From positions 124,001 through 188,000 of the forward strand of contig NZ_CABJDN010000005.1 of assembly GCF_902364365.1 (NCBI RefSeq): a stretch of DNA of 64,000 nucleotides, read 5' to 3'. The DNA is from Bacteroides intestinalis (lineage in GTDB: Bacteria; Bacteroidota; Bacteroidia; Bacteroidales; Bacteroidaceae). The notes beneath the pieces were generated by a model. That model made no database searches. It was not told the DNA's origin and worked only from the letters and a program-made list of their open reading frames with translations. The position numbers and the translations under genes are program-made. Below are positions 59,673 through 64,000 of this stretch, piece after piece (the first letter of the stretch is position 1; each line of letters starts with the position of its first letter).

Positions 59673-61124
59673 ATGAATGATGCTAACAATGGTAGTAAAC
59701 TCTACCTGTATTCTATTACAACCGTTGCCATTTTGGGAGGCCTGCTGTTCGGTTACGATACGGCGGTAATCTCGGGTGCGGAGAAGGGCTTGGAAGCTTT
59801 CTTCCTGATGGCTACGGATTTCCAATATGACAAGGTGATGCACGGTATCACTTCTTCCAGCGCACTTATCGGCTGTGTGATCGGTGGTGCTCTTTCCGGT
59901 TTCTTCGCTTCCCGCCTGGGACGACGCAATTCGTTGAGATTGGCATCCGTGCTGTTCTTCCTGTCTGCATTGGGTTCTTACTATCCCGAATTTTTATTCT
60001 TCAACTACGGTGAGCCAAACATGGAATTGCTCATCGCATTCAATTTGTATCGCGTATTGGGCGGTATCGGTGTAGGTCTTGCCTCTGCCGTATGTCCGAT
60101 GTACATCGCAGAAATTGCACCCTCTAATATTCGTGGAACGCTGGTATCTTGTAACCAGTTTGCCATTATCTTCGGTATGTTGGTGGTTTACTTCGTCAAC
60201 TTCCTGATCATGGGCGACCACACGAATCCTATTATCGATAAAAGCGCTGAAGGTATATTGTCAGTGAATGCCACTTCGGATATGTGGAGCGTGCAAACCG
60301 GATGGCGTTATATGTTCGGTTCGGAAGCATTCCCGGCTGCATTATTCGGCTTCCTTCTTTTCTTCGTACCGAAGACTCCGCGTTATCTGGTGTTGGTACA
60401 TCAGGACGAAAAGGCATATTCTATCCTGGAGAAGGTGAATGGTGCAAACAAAGCAAAAGAAATTCTGGCAGAAATCAAGGCTACTTCCAAGGAAAAGACC
60501 GAGAAGTTGTTCTCTTATGGTGTGGCAGTTATTGTTATCGGTATCATGCTTTCCGTATTCCAGCAGGCTATTGGTATTAATGCAGTATTATACTATGCTC
60601 CGCGTATTTTCGAAAGTGCAGGTGCTGAAGGCGGTGGCATGATGCAAACTGTTATCATGGGTATTGTAAACATTGTATTTACGCTTGTAGCTATCTTTAC
60701 TGTAGACCGTTTCGGACGCAAGCCGTTGCTGATTATCGGTTCTATCGGTATGGCGGTAGGTGCATTTGCAGTGGCAATGTGCGACAGCATGGGAATCAAG
60801 GGTATTCTTCCGGTATTTTCCGTAATTGTATACGCAGCATTCTTCATGATGTCATGGGGACCGATTTGCTGGGTATTGATTTCAGAAATCTTCCCGAACA
60901 CCATTCGTGGTAAAGCTGTGGCCATTGCGGTAGCTTTCCAATGGATATTCAATTATATTGTATCGTCCACGTTCCCAGCACTGTACGACTTCAGTCCGAT
61001 GTTCGCATACAGTTTGTATGGCATCATCTGCGTTGCAGCCGCCTTCTTTGTTTGGCGTTGGGTACCCGAAACGAAGGGCAAGACTCTGGAAGACATGAGT
61101 AAACTCTGGAGAAAAAACAAATAA
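59673..61124 (+). CDS. xylE: D-xylose/proton symporter (MFS sugar porter)
   Basis: 483 residues from ATG 59673; the frame is open upstream through the hairpin but the family start is here (MNDANNGSKLYLYSITTVA). Twelve TM helices and the sugar-porter signatures: LLFGYDTAVISG, ASRLGRRNSLRLAS, GVGLASAVCPMYIAEIAP, FVPKTPRYLVL, FQQAIGINAVLYYAP, VDRFGRKPLLIIG and VPETKGKTLEDM. Imports xylose with H+. Last gene of xylR-xylB-xylA-xylE, ended by a hairpin terminator. Confidence 0.96.
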   Translation: MNDANNGSKLYLYSITTVAILGGLLFGYDTAVISGAEKGLEAFFLMATDFQYDKVMHGITSSSALIGCVIGGALSGFFASRLGRRNSLRLASVLFFLSALGSYYPEFLFFNYGEPNMELLIAFNLYRVLGGIGVGLASAVCPMYIAEIAPSNIRGTLVSCNQFAIIFGMLVVYFVNFLIMGDHTNPIIDKSAEGILSVNATSDMWSVQTGWRYMFGSEAFPAALFGFLLFFVPKTPRYLVLVHQDEKAYSILEKVNGANKAKEILAEIKATSKEKTEKLFSYGVAVIVIGIMLSVFQQAIGINAVLYYAPRIFESAGAEGGGMMQTVIMGIVNIVFTLVAIFTVDRFGRKPLLIIGSIGMAVGAFAVAMCDSMGIKGILPVFSVIVYAAFFMMSWGPICWVLISEIFPNTIRGKAVAIAVAFQWIFNYIVSSTFPALYDFSPMFAYSLYGIICVAAAFFVWRWVPETKGKTLEDMSKLWRKNK

Positions 61125-61156
61125 AATTCTCTCTCCTTTAATATCTTATAAATGTA

Positions 61157-61192
61157 AAAAGGTGCAATCGGTATGTTTCGGTTGCACCTTTT
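61157..61192. terminator. Terminator of the xyl operon
   Basis: Arms AAAAGGTGCAATCG (61157-61170) and CGGTTGCACCTTTT (61179-61192), 14 bp with one G-U, followed by CTTTTTT. It also faces the convergent TonB-dependent receptor. Confidence 0.9.
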
Positions 61193-61221
61193 CTTTTTTG
61201 ATAAATATAAGTTCGGAATCT

Positions 61222-64000
61222 TTAATTGAATACGTATCGCAGACCGATCTGAAGCTTCCAACATTCGCTGTAATTCAAGTTTCGGGTGAAGCTTTCGGTA
61301 GGATAATTACCGTCACTGTCTTTGTACATAGAGAAAATAGGAGTGTTGCTCTCATCCTTACCCTTATAGGTCAGAATTCGTCCACCATTAGCGCTGGACA
61401 TGTTTTTCGTTACACCCCATTTGCTGTTCAGCAAGTTACCTATATTTAGGATATCCAGGCTGAGTTGCAGCGTATTCTTAGTTTTGCCAATCTTCACGAA
61501 GAAGTCGCGACTCCAACGGAAATCAAAGCGGTGTACCCAGGGAGCACGTGCCGAATAAGCTTCGGCATATTCGCCTTTATGCTTCTTCAGATAAGGATCT
61601 TGATTTACGAATTTCCAGAAAGCATCTGCATCTTCGGCACTTGTGAACTTGATTTCATCTTTAGTCTTCGGAATGTATATAAGGTCATTGGTTACGCCAT
61701 CACCATTCATATCATTAGAGTACATAAAGCTATAGCCACTGGATGAATATCCGCTATAAAAGAGGCTGAAATTTGAAGATGTTTTCTTATTCAAATGTAC
61801 GCGCCAGTTAATGGAAGCAACTACACGGTTGGGAGTGACATATTGCGAACGCATGAGTCCTGAGCTGTTCGGTCCGTTGATGGATGGAACGTTTGTCCAA
61901 GCGGAATTAGCATCCGAACCGGGCATACCACTGATTTCCTTTGATTCGGTATGAGTATAGGCTGCCATAATATTCACATTCTTGGCGGGCTCTGCCATTA
62001 CGGTAATGTTACCTGTCCATCCCCAGCCTTTGGAGGTATTTGTTAATACGTTCGCGCTACTAATATTCGTGTGTTGCAGAAAGTTTTCGGGATAGATGTA
62101 ACGATCATCCGGTCCGTTAAAACGCGACCATTTATCTTTATCCGGAGCCTGTACATTGTAGTTGTATTGGCGTACCGCATTGATATCCTTAGAGAACATT
62201 CCTTCCAATGTAACTGTCAGAGGGAAAGAAACAGGCAGTTGGTAATCCAAAGCCAACGACGTCTTCCAGACCTGTGGCATCTTGAAGTCAGAATCTATAC
62301 CCACTACAGAGCTTGGCAACACACCTTCTTCCGGACTGATAGTAGTAGGAAGTCCCAGTGTCGAAATCATCTGGTTTACGTCCGTTATCATATTACCTTT
62401 CAGCAATTCCAGGCGGGGATCACGACTGGTTACAACACCATCCTTATATCTGGTGGTAATGCTTACCAGATTTTGAATCATACCCGAGTTGGTAGGCATA
62501 TTTGTAAAGAACACCAGAGGAATACGCCCGGTGAAGAATCCTGATCCACCACGCACTTTTAACGTCTTATCATTGAACACATCCCAGGTGAACCCTACAC
62601 GTGGAGAAAATTGCAGTTTGCTATCGGGCCATGCACCGGTATCAATATGCATACCGTTGAAGTTCAGATCGTAGATAGCCTGATTGCGCATAATATCATT
62701 CAGGAAGCTGAGATTGTCCATACGTATACCGGCAGTCAATTTAAAGTTATCGCGTATGTTCCATTCGTCTTGCAGATAAACACCTAGCTGACCGAATTTC
62801 ACATCCGCAGAAGGTTTTGTATTGCCATTGTACCCATAAGCCAAGGCAAATGACTCAGGTGCAGCTCCATTCTTGAAATCTTCGAAGCTGGAATAGCGAT
62901 AATATCCGGTTCCGTTGCGCATGTATGAGTTTCCGGCTTTCTGACGTTCGTAACTGATACCTGCCGTCAGTTTATGCGCTCCCAGGTAATAGGTGAAGTT
63001 ATCCACAATAGTCATAACCGTATTCTTCACCAGGTTGTTATAGGTAAACAACTCGTAACCGGCGGTCATGTAAGGCTCTAATATCTGATTACCGTTTTCG
63101 TAGTGTCCGGCCATAATATCAATGAAAGGGAAGGGGCTGGAGTTCGTTCCGCGTTCATCCTTCATGTCACTGTATGTAAACAACAGCTGATTGGAAACAT
63201 TGGAAGAGAAACGGCTGTTCAATTCAGCAGTAGCCGAATTTACAACGTTCTGCAAAGAATAGCAAGAGTTTGCATAAGACATGGAGTAAGCCGAAACACG
63301 ATTGTATGCCAAACGATACCCGGTATTTCCCGAACTTCCATTGGGTGCGTCCCAAGTTTTGTTATTAGTAAAGTTATAACGTACGCTCAACTTGTTTCCC
63401 TGATTAATATTCCAGTCAATACGCCCCAATAATTTCAGGTTGGTGACATCGGCAGGAAAATCTGTGAACGAACCGGTATTGTATCCGTATTTGTCTTTCA
63501 GAATCTGGGAAAATTCCGCCAGATCAGCTTCTGTTGTTCGTGAAATCGTAGAGTTATTCGGAGTTTCTCCTTCTTTTGCCGCACGCCATGTAATCACTTG
63601 CTGCGGACTTTTTTCATATTCTACATTTGCAAAGAAGAACAGCTTGTCTTTAATGATAGGACCGCCAAATGTAGCACCGTAAACAGTCTTAGACTCTTCG
63701 GCACGTGCGCCGAAATCAGTATCACCAATTTTGTTACCGCGCATCACTTCATTGTTGAAGTACATATATGCGCTACCACTGTAAGCGTTTGTACCCGACT
63801 TCGTAATGGCATTGATGCCTGCACCGATAAAGTTTGCCTGACGTACATCGTACGGGGCAATCACCACCTGTACTTCATCAATGGCATCCAGCGAAATAGG
63901 ATTTCCACCGCCTGGCAAACCAGACGACAGACCGAAGTTATTATTCAAGTTCGCACCATCTACCGTGAACGTATTTGAGCGTCCGTCACGGCCTCCAAAA
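61222..64000 (-). CDS. TonB-dependent receptor, Oar-like (5' end missing)
   Basis: At least 925 residues, running off the right edge of the window; the start codon, signal peptide and probably a carboxypeptidase-regulatory-like domain lie outside. The open frame continues upstream of the first in-frame start candidate (63948) to the window end. Visible are the plug (RSNTFTVDGANLNNNFG, LDAIDEVQVVIAPYDVRQANFIGAGINAITKSGTN, SAYMYFNNEVMRGN), a large beta barrel and the terminal strand ECWKLQIGLRYVFN with C-terminal aromatic residue. It resembles Oar-like receptors that import or organise large substrates rather than the SusC clade; no SusD partner is seen in the window. Confidence 0.92.
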   Translation of the reverse strand, partial: FGGRDGRSNTFTVDGANLNNNFGLSSGLPGGGNPISLDAIDEVQVVIAPYDVRQANFIGAGINAITKSGTNAYSGSAYMYFNNEVMRGNKIGDTDFGARAEESKTVYGATFGGPIIKDKLFFFANVEYEKSPQQVITWRAAKEGETPNNSTISRTTEADLAEFSQILKDKYGYNTGSFTDFPADVTNLKLLGRIDWNINQGNKLSVRYNFTNNKTWDAPNGSSGNTGYRLAYNRVSAYSMSYANSCYSLQNVVNSATAELNSRFSSNVSNQLLFTYSDMKDERGTNSSPFPFIDIMAGHYENGNQILEPYMTAGYELFTYNNLVKNTVMTIVDNFTYYLGAHKLTAGISYERQKAGNSYMRNGTGYYRYSSFEDFKNGAAPESFALAYGYNGNTKPSADVKFGQLGVYLQDEWNIRDNFKLTAGIRMDNLSFLNDIMRNQAIYDLNFNGMHIDTGAWPDSKLQFSPRVGFTWDVFNDKTLKVRGGSGFFTGRIPLVFFTNMPTNSGMIQNLVSITTRYKDGVVTSRDPRLELLKGNMITDVNQMISTLGLPTTISPEEGVLPSSVVGIDSDFKMPQVWKTSLALDYQLPVSFPLTVTLEGMFSKDINAVRQYNYNVQAPDKDKWSRFNGPDDRYIYPENFLQHTNISSANVLTNTSKGWGWTGNITVMAEPAKNVNIMAAYTHTESKEISGMPGSDANSAWTNVPSINGPNSSGLMRSQYVTPNRVVASINWRVHLNKKTSSNFSLFYSGYSSSGYSFMYSNDMNGDGVTNDLIYIPKTKDEIKFTSAEDADAFWKFVNQDPYLKKHKGEYAEAYSARAPWVHRFDFRWSRDFFVKIGKTKNTLQLSLDILNIGNLLNSKWGVTKNMSSANGGRILTYKGKDESNTPIFSMYKDSDGNYPTESFTRNLNYSECWKLQIGLRYVFN

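Overview
This is a chromosomal window from a Bacteroidales gut bacterium, most likely Bacteroides or a close relative. The main evidence is: promoters of the Bacteroides type (TTTG-like -33 element, about 20 bp, then TAnnTTTG at -7) before many genes; abundant lipoprotein signals; HU-family paralogues with Gly-rich tails; a DUF4248 gene; a TonB-dependent Oar-like receptor; and a Nudix-type xylose regulator in front of xylulokinase, xylose isomerase and a xylose/proton symporter. No exact species call is made.

Layout. 1-6.3 kb holds housekeeping envelope and nucleotide genes: the 3' part of a class A penicillin-binding protein, a FolK-like gene, kdsB, a non-catalytic M16 protein, a secreted MORN-repeat protein and, on the minus strand, prs. 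6.4-13 kb is a signalling operon: a 1466-residue double sensor kinase that looks like two lipoprotein kinases joined in frame, its response regulator and an AbgT-type transporter. A tRNA-Arg(TCT) follows, then a class III Fic protein and an HU-like protein. 15-22 kb holds a TPR protein and carbohydrate genes (glycogen branching enzyme, YhcH, GH13 amylase), DUF2461, a small DUF6965-type protein and a patatin. 22.3-27 kb is a minus-strand redox cluster of unknown role: NapH-like Fe-S membrane protein, two DUF362 proteins, a phosphoribosyltransferase and an ECF S-component. 27-30 kb has two near-identical HU genes bracketing two methyltransferases.

30-52 kb is accessory in character. It contains a redox/electrophile-type gene set (two flavodoxins, two dienelactone-hydrolase-like enzymes, one fused to carboxymuconolactone decarboxylase domains, a flavin reductase, a nitroreductase, a cupin), three AraC-type genes (one lacking its DNA-binding domain), a MarR-GNAT fusion, and a three-gene HlyD/MFS/TolC efflux operon with a leader ORF. 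Decayed pieces of several genes lie here: a MobV-like relaxase, HicB, an ECF sigma factor, a formylglycine-generating-enzyme-like protein and a WG-repeat gene. The most striking non-coding signal is an identically spaced promoter architecture, CCGTAAT-N14-CCGTAAT-N27-nnnTAATTTTG, found in front of three transcription units up to 10 kb apart (33.9, 34.5 and 44.5 kb). It predicts an AraC-controlled redox regulon.

52-64 kb returns to core genes (fabD) and then the xylose operon xylR-xylB-xylA-xylE, with a terminator and a convergent TonB-dependent receptor cut by the window end. An 85-bp element with 14-bp terminal inverted repeats and a deleted remnant of a third HU gene lie just upstream of xylR. 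No rRNA, CRISPR array, intact insertion sequence or prophage was seen.
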